From assembly GCA_014529385.2 (NCBI GenBank), contig CM043944.1:52999268-53063267 (forward strand): a stretch of DNA of 64,000 bases, read 5' to 3'. Shown here in pieces: positions 1 through 11,600 of this stretch. Origin of the DNA: Adiantum capillus-veneris. Taxonomy: Eukaryota; Streptophyta; Polypodiopsida; Polypodiales; Pteridaceae. A program made the translations under genes and the position numbers. The number at the start of each line of letters is the position of its first letter. Positions within the stretch are counted from its first letter, which is position 1. The notes under the pieces were generated by a model that was not told the DNA's origin, ran no database searches, and saw only the letters and a program-made list of their open reading frames with translations.

Positions 1-693
1 GCGCAACACATGCACGTGGGCCTTGATATTCAGCACGGTGCCAATATAGGAACCGTACCATACCCTAGCTCCAAACAAATACCTCCATTCCAAAAAGGCC
101 CCGATATTATAAATTATGAAGTAAGCATGAAATTAAACAAACAAACACACCTTTCATAGATGTCAAAGATGCCATAATGATCAGCTATCAAGATTCTTCA
201 ATTGTCGAGAATCCAAAATGGACGTCAGTACACACATGGTACTTAGAGAAAATATTATAGTGAGGTGAAGAAATAGATCCCATTTGTAATCCACTGAAAG
301 GTAGGTCCAAAAAGATAAAATGTGCAACCCATGATACGCTCCTTCCTCCACGAGTTTATGGTGTAATACTGGAGTGTACTCAAGACATGTGATCGCAAAC
401 TAGAATCCATGAAGGATTATGAACATCCACTCAAAAGTCCCAAGCAATGGTAATATAATCCCCAACAATGGCAATGTATTGAGATAAGGCATGGCCGTTG
501 TTGTGCATCACTACAACATGAAAATAATATTAACTTTGGAAACCCAATCAATAGGTTATTCCTGGAAGGAGGATGTTCTCTCTATCCTGCAAGTGTACCT
601 TTTTAAATGGATACCCTGATTCCCTTCTTAGACCTCTCACGTGTAGTTGATGGTGTACTTATCATAATATAAAGTATTTCAGAAACAAACAAG
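1..693. other. Left flank, no recognisable feature
   Basis: I see no long open frame, RNA gene or repeat family here. It is the DNA into which Element A inserted. Its last bases (694-698, ccacc) are the left copy of A's target-site duplication. Confidence 0.5.
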
Positions 694-698
694 CCACC

Positions 699-1176
699 TG
701 GAATTGGAGCTGATCTCTTTAGATAGTTGATTCCAGTGTTAGAATTTACAGCTACTACTGGATGTCGTCAGTTCAGTTAGTGAAATTGGAATGGAATATG
801 GAAAATGAACTGGAATAGTTAACTGGACTGAAATAGTCTACTGGGACTAGAAACAGAATGACTGAAAAAGTGTTTCAGGTTTAGATTCAGAGTTTATGAA
901 GAACGAGTACAAGGTATAACAGACTGAAGCCCAATTGACTACTGTAATAATGATTACAGAGTAGAATTACAAGTGAAGAGATTGTAACTCAAGAACAACT
1001 TCGGAGACTAAAACCAAGAGACTAGAAGTAAGAAGTCAAAAGTACAAGCATCCCAATTACAATCTAATGGGTCCTATTTATAGCCTCTCAAAATTACTGT
1101 GGTAATTATTGATTGATCCACCATTCGGCTTCTAGGAGACAATTCCCACCTGTTGAGAATGTCTTCGCCATCTACA
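699..1176 (-). repeat. Element A 3' LTR
   Basis: This 478-bp repeat starts TGGAATTGGAG and ends GTCTACA-like (tctaca) on the plus strand, and matches 34325-34814 along its length. On the minus strand a TATAAATA box lies at 1075-1082, consistent with an LTR promoter. It is preceded on the minus strand by a purine-rich tract. Confidence 0.9.
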
Positions 1177-1193
1177 TCCTTCCCTCCTTTCTT
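1177..1193 (-). other. Element A polypurine tract
   Basis: Read on the minus strand this is AAGAAAGGAGGGAAGGA, directly abutting the 3' LTR. That is where plus-strand DNA synthesis is primed in LTR elements. Element B has nearly the same tract at the equivalent place. Confidence 0.8.
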
Positions 1194-1477
1194 GTGACTC
1201 CAAATTTTTTGAAAAAAATCCACCATCTGATTCTTCTGAGGTGTTGAGGAACCTCTTTGCCTGCTTACTGGGTTGGCCGATGTTCCTCATGAGTTGGCCT
1301 ATGTTCTTCATGATAGTACTCTTCTGAAGTTACTAAATCTCCTGGTATTGCTAACTTTATACCATACTTCATGCTTGTTGAGTGCTTGACACCCCTATAA
1401 TTGTAATTCCAAGGGTGTCCAGCCAAAGAAATTCCAGCATCTTACTGAAAAAATCCACCATCTGATTCTGAGAACGG

Positions 1478-4400
1478 CTAGAAAAATCCACCATTGGATT
1501 GTGAGATGGAACTACCCAATATCCTTTCACTGAACCCGCTTCCTCTTGCTCTTGGATCGTGTGGTGTTCCAGAAGTCCCAGCTTTAGCAATGTCCTTCTG
1601 GATAAGTCTGTAAATGGAATCCTCCTCAAGCTGATCCCGCCTTTTTGTGGTCATTTCCAACTCATAAGGCGTGAGAGGATGATAGGTTTTGGTCTCGGGA
1701 TCATAGAGTGTGCGTTTTCCTTTTGTTAAACAAGTTTTGGCCAATTTACAACAATGTGAAGCTATATGGATCCATCCTTCTGGAAGAGGCTGATTTGTTT
1801 TAATCCTAGCTTCAAAGAGAATCTCAGCCATCTCTCTAGGCTTGGTTTAGCTGTAACATCCTTTTCAGGATTTTAGAGGACTCCACAGGAAGTTGCAGCA
1901 GCTCGTTTGTGATCTTGGTGAGACCTTTAAGGTGGATTTTCCATTGTCCCATACACAACTTAACACTCTGTATCTCCTCCTTCAGTTCCCTAGGATCATT
2001 TAATTGAAGAGCATCATTGAGCAGTGTTTGCCAGGTTTTCCATTCTACAGTGGATTGCTCATACCAATTCTAAAGATCATCTGTAATATTATAGTATGTG
2101 AGCCGATCCACTGGTTCTGGATGTTGAGGATACAGTGTTGGGAAAAACCTAGGCAGCTCAACCTCTCTAGCTGGTAAAGCATACAGGAGGACTGGGGAAT
2201 CGGGTACAAACTCCAAAAAATTGAGGACAGCCTGGTTCTCCTACTGCATCATCTTTCTAGTTACTCTGACCAATTAAAACAGTCTTCGGAGACCAGTTGC
2301 TTGTTCTCCTATTTTCATTTGAGTTGGAGGCCCCTTACTGATGGCCTGGGGTGGTCACTTTTTAGAATGTGTATGATATCACGTGAGTTAACGGAGAGGA
2401 TTATTAAAAGACCAAAATGTGTAAAAATGTATACATACAGAGGGGGGTGGGGGTTTTTAAAATAGGCTCACTATGTAAGTATAGTATGTATATTGGGGTA
2501 TTATTAATTACCTCTTGAACGCACGTGATATAGGGGTCTTTTGATAAGTGACTGCCCCGGGACTGATGGTAGCCTGATCTTCAATAATAGCTTGTATCCT
2601 CTGATCCAGAACTCCCTTGGCAATTTGCATTTGCAGTAAAAACTTCTTTCAATTGACTTTTGACGTCTTTCATACATTTATATGTTGGCTTGTTCCCCAG
2701 ATGGAGTTCTAATTTGATGGCTAGGGAATGACAGTCTGCATTAGACTGCCATTACCAGTGTGGATTAGCTAGTTTTTCATTAGAGGTTAGTACCCATTCA
2801 TGTACTCTCTCTAGAAATTGAATTCTGCTAGGATGCTCATGCAGCTGGCACACCTCTTTGGTAATGGAAAGCAGCTGATTTCCAATGTTGGACCATTTCT
2901 CTGGCGCCGACATATAGATGCTGAAATCATTCAAGACCAGACAGAAGAACATCATCCTCTAGATACATCCTAGTTATATGATCTTGCTAATGTCTTAGTC
3001 TCTTGTTCAATGTGATGAGTTGTAACGAATGTTGCTCATTACCTTCCAGAACCTCAATCACAACTTTACATTTCCCTTTCTCATCCGAACTGTGCTGTGA
3101 CTGGTGTACTGATGAATTCCCAGTGTTGATGGGTTGCTGATCTCCAGCCTGCTGATCACCCAACTGCTTACCCTTATACTGGTCTGGTTGGTCTGTATTG
3201 GGCTGATTTCCCCCTGTGACCCGTGCTCCACCAGCACCAGATCGGAAAGGTGGAGATGGAGGAGAGTCATCATCATCATGCCTTTCTACTGGTTCATCCT
3301 CCTTCTCTTCCCCTTCTGTTGCTTTATCATCATCGTCATCGAGGTTGTTTTGCTGTTCAATATAGTCCAGGATAGCTTGATTTTCCAAAGCACTGTCTAC
3401 TCAAAAAGTTTATCCTGCAAATCACTTTGCATTGTTTCCATGAGTGCCCTCAGATTATCTATATTGAAAACAGTATTCCCCTCTGGATTCAGTATCTTAA
3501 CCAAATTATTATAGAGATATCTTTCAGTTAAAGTGGCTTTCAATGCAGTGTGGCTGGTCAGCAATGAGTTGAAATCAACTCTCTTCATTTGCAGCATGGT
3601 TTCAAATCTGTCAGCAGCTCTTTCCGCCTCTGCCTTTTCTTCTCTAAGCATCCTCATCTCAGACTCCATCTTTGACAATTTATTTTCTAAATGCTGAATG
3701 GTCCTAGCTGATTGATTTTCAAGGACACTGTGCTGCAATGACTGTGCTCTTGTATCTTGCTCCAACTTCTCAACTTGCTTCTCAGTCTCCCTCGGTTTGG
3801 CCTTTAACATGGTCAATTCATCAATAGACACCGAGGCATCCAACATTTGTCCTATAACATTCACAATAGTGTTCTAGGACAACTGAATAAGTACTGAACA
3901 ACCATCATTCACCGTTGCTGGATCACAGGCAACTGGCTCATAAACTATGACATGAGCCATATATGGTAGTGTAGCATAATCAGATTTGTGCAGGAGTAGG
4001 CGTCCTCTGAGAGGATGAGTCTGCAGCTATTGTAACCGGTCCTTCTTGGTTAAATGCAAAGCCGCTTCACTGTAAGGGATGGAAAATTTACCAAAGTGGA
4101 CTTGAAGGTACTGGTCCTTTTCCTTTATCAGTCTAACCCACCCGGCTGCTCAGCACTGGTCCTGTCTGACTGGTCTTTTCTTGCACTGGTGGTCGTTGAA
4201 CTTTGCCCTGCTTTACTGACTGGTTCCACTAGTGGTCTGGACTGGAGGCTAGTCTGCTAGAGTCTTTTCAACAGACACTGTTTTGACCTGAATTTCTAGC
4301 TGCTTAAGGAGAGCACTGCTTTTGGCCAGTGTAGTTTTTGGTCTTTTAGAACTGCCTCTTTTGTCCAGTGAGAGCTAACTGGTTATCTGAGGCTTCTTCA

Positions 4401-5395
4401 TCTCATGATAAATCCACATTGTTAGTTACTAGAAAGAGATTCTGGCTCCAAGCCATCCTAACCTGGTCATGAGCATCCGGAGAAGTTGCCCAAGTAAAGG
4501 AACTGCTAAACATACCAAGCTTTGAAAACATTTTGGGACTTCAACTTAGCAGTCTGTTGAAGCACATTAGGTGACAGAATCTGACATAGATTTATTGAAA
4601 CTGTGGCGTCCAATCTTTTTGCCAGTAACATAGCAAACAATTTTTTTTGACACATAAGTTGGGTTGTTTTTGAGACTCAAGCTTCAGCTACAAAGTGGTA
4701 AGCAACAGGAATGTCCAAACCCGCTACTGGAACCCCTTGCGCACTGGCTTTGTGTTTCTTCTTGGCAACATCATCTTCTTTTAGAGCTGCACCGATCTGT
4801 TCTGCTGTTGCTATAGATGGCTTTGGCTCATTTGGTATCTTGAATGCAAAAGCAATATTTTCAGGTGTTATTGACACTTTCCTACCATATACCATAGCAC
4901 TTCCTTCATCAACATTGAAGGAATCAAGAACCTGTGTAATGATACCTGTGTCAAACTCAATTCTTGTGGCTTGTGCAACCACATGCAAATCCCACAGTTA
5001 GAGTAATGCATCGGCTTGCTCAGTAAACACATACCACTGTATTTTATTGTGAGGGATAAGTGGAAGAGAAGCTTTTGTAGAAACAATAAGTGCTTGGATT
5101 TCCTCTATATTTTCCTGCATCTTTTCTGACATTTTCTTCCTACCCATACACCATGAAGACGATGAATCAGCAGAGGAAGAAGAAGAGGACTTACTTGAAT
5201 CTTCAAACCCGTATCTTGGTGTGGCTCGTAAAGATAGACAACAACCAACAGTTTCCTCAGATGAAAGAGTTTGTGGTTGCAGTGATGAAACTTCAGAGCT
5301 TGTCGATGGCGAATGGATAACAATAGATAGACGTCGTGCAGGAGATTTACGAGGAAAATACCTACTCGCCTTATTGTTATACGCATTTGTGCCAT
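1478..5395 (-). pseudogene. Element A ORF3, long extra reading frame downstream of integrase (decayed)
   Basis: This decayed reading frame lies between integrase and the 3' LTR and is collinear with Element B's ORF3 (8638-12431). The likely start at 5395 begins MAQMRITIRRV, matching MARTRITFRRV in B. Recognisable blocks in order are: a Ser/Pro-rich N-terminus; a helical domain with VSITPENIAFAFKIPNEPKP (4677-4988); a coiled coil (3397-3864); an acidic, Asp/Pro-rich stretch with DDDDD (2987-3388); and a C-terminal block with LTPYELEMTTKRRDQLEED (1478-1831). Frameshifts, stops and the MITE at 2346-2561 break it. I recognise no domain with certainty, and I see no convincing signal peptide or membrane segment. 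The exact end is uncertain because two frames near 1480-1630 both look B-like. Confidence 0.7.
2338..2569. mobile_element. Foldback MITE with 8-bp target duplication, inside A's ORF3
   Basis: A 216-bp element (2346-2561) is flanked by perfect 8-bp direct repeats actgatgg at 2338-2345 and 2562-2569. Its ends are imperfect inverted repeats: CCTGGGGTGGTCACTT on the left against CCCGGGGCAGTCACTT read back from the right, continuing inward through a shared ATATCACGTG-GTT block and AT-rich arms. Nearly the whole element could therefore fold on itself. Element B's ORF3 lacks this sequence at the matching place, which shows it is an insertion. An 8-bp duplication is typical of hAT-type DNA transposons. 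It has no coding capacity, so it is non-autonomous. Confidence 0.82.
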
Positions 5396-5596
5396 AAAAG
5401 CTCCACTACTTACCATTCCTAGAGTCATGTGCACCACAAATGACATGGCACACATGCATTGGCTAATACTTTCCATCTTTTCTAAAATGATTACTATTGA
5501 TAGTCCAACTGACCCTTTTTCCCATAAAAACTGATATTGGTTTTGACACTTTACTGATTCTGGTACTGACATCGTTTTGTTGTACTGAGACTTGTC

Positions 5597-6870
5597 TCAC
5601 CTTTTGACTGGCTCTGGAACTGGCTGTACATGAAAAAGGATTAAAATAGCTGATTTTGGAATTTCTTGGTCTTCAGTTCCCAGATTACCAATACCCTTAT
5701 CCTTGGAAGTCTCTTTGTCTATTGAATAATAGAGCTTGATCTTGGCCCCATTATATACCCCTGGCAACAGTAATCCAGATAAATATTTCAATATTACTGT
5801 GCCATTGGAGAACACCCAATCAGCTTCATATGGACCTGCCCAAGCTATCTTTAAGTTCGGTTTCTTAGGGCCTAGTTTTGATTCATATACCAGAACCAAA
5901 CCTCCTTTCTGAAACTCCCTGACTTTGATTCGTCTGTCATGCCAATGTTTCCTTCTTTGGTGAAAAATTTCCTGTTCCAACATAGCCCTCTGCCTTAACT
6001 CATCCACCTGTGTTAACTCCTCCAGTCTCTATTTCAGATTGTGATTAAAATCTAACCCATACTCGACTGCCATCCTGAGATTGGGTATGACAAATTCCAT
6101 AGGCACAACAGCTTCAGTGCCATACACCATTCTAAATGGTGTCACTCCCGTAGTGACCTTATAAGCTGTTTGATATGCCCAGAGAGTAGTTTGAAGTTTC
6201 AAATCCCACTGGTGTGCCTCTTTCTACACAATCTTAGTGAGAATAGTCTTGACAGTCTTGTTATTGCTTTTGGCTTGCCCATTGTATCTAGGATAATATG
6301 GTGTTGATTTTCGATGCTTGACTGAAAGCATATCCATGAGAATGTCCATAGTGTCATTGATAAAGTGCCTACCCTGGTTTGACACAATCTCCACAGAACA
6401 TCCGTATCAACAAACAATATTTTCAAATAGAAACATAGCAATGAATTTTGCCGTGTTGTCGGGAAGAGCCTTAGCTTCTACCCATATGGTCACATAACAA
6501 GTGGCCATCAATATATACCTATTCTTCCTTGGAGTAATTTTTCTTAAAGGGACCCATAACATCTAGACCCCATTTCATAAAAACACCCAGTGGCTGAACC
6601 GGTATGACTCCTGCCCTGGGTCTACCCATTCTTTGGCATATATCACAAGTTTTACAAAAGCTTCTGACATCAGATATTAAAGTTTGCCACCACAAGCCAG
6701 CATGCAGAATCTTTTTTGAAGTGATATCAGTAGAAAAATGTCCCCTAGAATCCCCATTATGTGCCTTTGAAATAAGTTGCATTCATCCCTCCATAGGCAC
6801 ACATCTGCAAAGAACCCCATCGACTCCCAATCTGTAAAGTGATCCGCCAATGATGGTGAACTTCAAACTT
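5597..6870 (-). pseudogene. Element A integrase (decayed, catalytic residues lost)
   Basis: On the minus strand the N-terminal zinc-binding part is readable (H...H...CKTCDICQ, 6519-6782), followed by the core starting WGLDVMGPF and the C-terminal part (HDRRIKVREFQKGGLVLVY, 5597-6007). Integrase joins element cDNA to host DNA using a D-D-E triad. Here the second Asp is Asn (VSNQGRHF, against VTDQETHF in Element B) and the Glu is Lys (GQAKSNNK, against GQAESSNK in B). A stop lies in the core (IVC*YGC) and frames shift repeatedly. It is certainly non-functional. Confidence 0.88.
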
Positions 6871-7880
6871 TTAATAATCAGAGCCTTCTTCTAATTCTGA
6901 GTCCAGTTATCTGGGAATCCTCCCTTAGAATGAAACTGATATACCTCATACAATTCTGGATCAGTTGATTCTGCAGTTGTTAACTGAAATAGTTCTGCAT
7001 CCACTGGCTCGTCTCTTAAAGACACCTTAGAGTATCCATCCATACTCCTGGATAGGAAATCAACACCACAATGGTTTTTTCTGGGCTTATGGCAAATACA
7101 AAATTCAAATTCCATCAGGAACATCATCCAGCATATCAGTCTGCCTTGAATAATGACTTTAATAATCACAAAATAATAAGGCTTGATGATCCACATAAAA
7201 ATGAAATAGCTTGCCCAATAAATAATGTTTGAATTTGGTAGCACTGAAAACCATCCCTAACGCTTCTCTTTCAGTAGTTGTATACCCTTGTTCAGCCTGA
7301 CTGAACCTGACTGGCAAAGTACATTGGATAATCAGTTCTTCCTTTTGGCTGAGCCAGTATTGCTCCCATCACCAGCCCTGAAGAATCGACATGTACATGA
7401 AAAATGACATCCCAATTTGGTTGTCGAAGGACTGGCTTACTAGATAATAGCATTCTTTAAATTTTGAAAACTCTCCTCACATTCATCAGTCCAACTGAAT
7501 TTGCTAGTCTTCTTTGTAAGTTCATACAAAGGTAATATTAGCATGGGAAGCAAGCTTGTGTACAAATCTTCTGTAAAAATTGATATCAAGAAAGAGCTTA
7601 ACTATGACACGTTATTTCGAGGTGCCTTGGCATGTTGGACACACTGGATCTTGTCATTGGCCATTTCTATACCATTCCTGGACACTACATGTCCCAGTAG
7701 AGCTGTCCTCTCCAGACTAAGAAAATAGATTTGAATGGGTCAAATAGATCCGCTTTTCCTGAAAAAATTGGAAAACTATTTCAAGAAAAAGTAAATGCTT
7801 CTCCTTTGTTGAATATATAGTGAAATCATCCATAAATATGGCAAGGAATTGGTGAAGAAATTCACTGAATATTTCCATCA
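6871..7880 (-). pseudogene. Element A: C-terminal half of RT plus RNase H (decayed)
   Basis: This is the 3' part of the RT gene split by Element B. Next to the junction the minus strand reads AIFMDDFTIYS, the RT catalytic block (F-M-D-D). RNase H follows, with its C-terminal end readable at 6891-7244 (FCICHKPRKNHCGVDFLSRS, matching the usual H-x-P-G-K-x-N-x-x-A-D-x-L-S-R). The 5' half of RT continues at 29600 on the other side of B. Several frameshifts separate the readable blocks. Confidence 0.85.
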
Positions 7881-7885
7881 CACAT

Positions 7886-8359
7886 TGGAATTGGAGCTGA
7901 TCTCTTGAGATAGCTAATTCCAGTGTTGAAGGATTTCAGCTACTTAGAGTAGAAAGAGTTCAGATAGCAGACTAGACAGAAATCAGTGACTAGACTGAAA
8001 TATGAATACTGAAATGAGAATCAGACTTAAAGACTGGAATAAAGTTCAGATTCAGATTCAAAAGACTGTTGAGAAGTCAGTATCCCTGGAATATATATAT
8101 ATCATGATTGAGATTACATTGAATATGATTACATAGAGAGAGAGAAAGTGTAGCCGATAATACTGCCACTGATGCTCTAGTGCAATTATAGCTCAAAGCG
8201 CTAATACAAGTGATAACAATTGCCCACCCGATATCAAAGTAATGGGCCGTATTTATATGCTTCGGGTTTACCGTAGTAATTACTTTAGTAATTACTAAGT
8301 GATTCACTGCCCATCTTCTAAGAACACGTTCCCACATGGTGATGCACCAGCCGTCTACA
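7886..8359 (-). repeat. Element B 3' LTR
   Basis: A 474-bp TGGAATTGG...GTCTACA repeat matching 29119-29594. On the minus strand a TATAAATA box lies at 8250-8257. Its termini match those of A's LTRs, but the internal sequence differs, so A and B are related subfamilies. Confidence 0.92.
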
Positions 8360-8376
8360 TCCTTCCCTTCTTTCTT
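8360..8376 (-). other. Element B polypurine tract
   Basis: On the minus strand this reads AAGAAAGAAGGGAAGGA immediately before the 3' LTR, almost the same as A's tract at 1177-1193. Confidence 0.8.
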
Positions 8377-8637
8377 GAATTTTGGCAAGATTCCAAAATT
8401 TCTGAAAAATCCATTGTTTGGTTCTAATGTGGAACTGAAAAATCCATCGTCTGGTTCTGATGTTGAAAATCCATCTTCTGGTGGATTGTCAGAGTTTGAC
8501 ATTGAGAAGATGGTGAAGGATGCAGAGCTCTAGAAAGCTCACAGATTGCGAGAGACAGCTGAAAAGGCCAAGGTGGAGCTGTCATCTCTCCCTGCCTGCT
8601 GAGAAGAAAATTCGCCCTTGAATTCTGAGATAGAACT

Positions 8638-11600
8638 ACCCAGTATCCTTCCATTGGACCGTCTTCTTTTTGCCCTTGCTCTTTGACCATGTTGGTGCCT
8701 GAGAAGTTCCAGCATCAGCGTTCTCCTTCTGAATCATTCAATAAATGGCCTCCTGCTCAAGCTGATCCCGCCGGTCTGTGGTCATCTCTACCTCATAAGG
8801 TGTGAGAGAATGATAGGTTTTGGTGTCAGGATCATAGAGTGTACACCTGCCCTTGGTCAGTCTGGTTCTGGCCAGTTTATGACAATGCGAAGCAGTATGG
8901 ATCCATCCTTGTGGAAGAGGCTGATTTGTTTTGACGCGCGCTTCGAACAGAATCTCAGCCATCTCCCTATACTGTGGTGCTAGACCCGACTTTGCTGCAA
9001 TGTCTTTCTCAGGAAGTTTGGAAGATTCAACTGTAAGCTACAATAACTGATTAGTAATCCTAGTCAATCCTCTGACCTGAATCTTCCACTAGCCCATACA
9101 CAGTTGAATCCTCTGTAGCTCTTCCTTTATTGCCTGGATGTCATTGATTTGAAGAACATCATTGAACAATGTCTGCCAAGTCTTCCATTCTACAGTTGAT
9201 CGCTCATACCAATCCTGAAGCTCATCAGTTATTTTGAAATATGTGAGTCGATCAACTGGTTCTTGATGTTGAGGATACAGTGCTGGAAAAATCTTGGCAA
9301 CTCAGTTTCTCTTGCTAGAACATCATACAAGAGAACTGGAGAATCAATCACAAATTCCAGGAAATTCAGAACTGCCTGGTTCTCTTGTTGCATCTTCTTC
9401 CTAGTAATTCTTACTAGCTGGAATAAGGTGCGGAGAGCAGTTGCCTGTGCTCCGACCGACATGCAAGTTTGAGGTCCTCTGCTAGTTGCTGTCTGGTCCT
9501 CAAGGATGGCTTTCACTCTCTGGTCCAAAACACCTCTGACAGTTTGCAGTTGAACCAGAACATCCTTAAGTTGGACCCTCACATCCTTCATGCAGCGGTA
9601 AGTTGGTTTGTTACCCAGCAGAAGTTCCATTTCTAAAGCTAAGGATTGACAATCTGCAGTAGACTGTCTTTGCTAGTGCTGGTTTACCACTTTATCATCA
9701 GAATTGAGTATCCATTCTAGAACTCGTTCCAGCAGCTGAACTGTACTGGGATGCGCAGGTAGTCTACAAGCTTCCTTATCATGAAAAGCAGTAGATTTCC
9801 AATGTTCCACCATTTCCCTGGCTCCTACATATAGTCTTTGGAACCTTTCTAAATCAGTCCACAGAGTATCATCCTCCAGATACTGTCTGGTGATGGAGGC
9901 CTGTTGATGCCTCAACTGCTTATTTAAGGTAATGAGTTGTAGTGAATGCTGATGATCATTCATTGGTCCTTCATCCTGAGCCTTTATTTTCCCTTTAGCC
10001 TCTCTACTGTGATGGGACTGATTAGTTAGCTCATCTCTAGTGTTACTGGGCTACTGTTCTTCAGTCTACTGATGACCCGACTGTTGTTCTGTTTCCTATC
10101 TTTCCTGCTGTTCGTCAGTCTGGCCCTGTCCCATCAGTACCTGGTCCTAGAGGTGGAGATGGTGGTGGGGCATCATCATCATCCTGTGTATGCTCGGTTC
10201 TGGTTGGTCTGGCTGTGACTGGGCTCCTTCATCTGGCCCTGTCTCATCAGTACCTGGTCCTGGAGGTGGAGATGGTGGTGGGGCATCATCATCATCCTGT
10301 GTATGCCCGGTTTCTTGATCATCCTCCTCCTTATGAGCTTTATCTTCTTCTTCTTCGTCATCCTCCTTTGGGGATGTCTGCTGCTCAATATAATCCATGA
10401 TGGCTTGGTTCATCAGAGTATTGTTGAACTCACTCACCTTGTCCTGCAAATCACTTTGCAGACTTTCCATCAAGGATTTTAAATTTTCTAAATAAAAAAC
10501 AGCATTGCTTGTGGGGTTCAAAATTTCAGACAAGCTATTGTAGATGTATCTGTCCGTCAGCGAATGCTTCAGAGCTGTATGGTGTAATAACAACTTTCTA
10601 AATTCTGTCCGCTTCGTTCTGAGCCCCATTTCAGCTCGCTCGGCAGCTCTCGATGCTTCATTCCTTTGACTCTGTATGATCATAATTTCAGACTCAGCTT
10701 TAGCTAACTTTTTGTTCAACAACTCTTGAGCTCTCTCTGATTGAGCTTGCAATACCCTGTGTTGTATGTTCTGCGCTTCTTGGGCTTTCTGGAGTGTGGC
10801 AATCTGATGATGTGCTTCTGCCAATTTATTTAAGCTTTTTAACTTCATCTTTAGATCCAACAGCTTCCACCAATTGTCCCATACAGCTGACAATGGTATT
10901 CCAAGAGGACTGTATCAGTACTGAACATCTTTCTTTGACCGTTGTTGGATCAGAATCAACTGGTTCATATATTGCCACAAGAGCCACATAAGGTAGAGAT
11001 GCATAATCAGTTTTGGTGAGTGAGAGATGCCCTCTCAATTTCTGAGTTTGCATTTGTTGTAGCTTATCCTTTTTAACCAGTTGCAGAGGGATTTGAGAAA
11101 TGACAGGAACTGTTTCAGACATAGTTGAGGACGCTGGACCTTTCCCCTTATCCAGTTGATTCCTGCTTTTGTCTCCTGACTGGTCTGGTACCTTCGCCTC
11201 AGTGACTGGCTTTACCTGATCCTTCCCAGATCTAGTAGCAATTGTCTGTTTGACAACTATCTGATTAGGTACAGTTGTCTCAGTGCTCGCTGCCTTTTAC
11301 CTGGCTTTCGATGTGCTTCAAGAATTCACTGCTTTTGGTCAGTGTAATTCTTGGTTTCTTTGAATTACTAGCTTCCTCTACAGTAGCTTTCTTTTTCAGG
11401 TCCTTGGAAGTTGTTTGATTGTCCGTTTCCTCATCGTCTGAGGACAGTTCAATTTTCTTCGGTTCAGAAATGGGCTGCTCATTCCATGCCAGCTTCACCT
11501 ACTCATTAATATCTGTAGCAGTAGCCCAATACAGAAATTGCCAGACATACCATGCCTTGAAAATAGTTTGAGATTTCAACTTGGCAGTTTGTTGAAGTAC

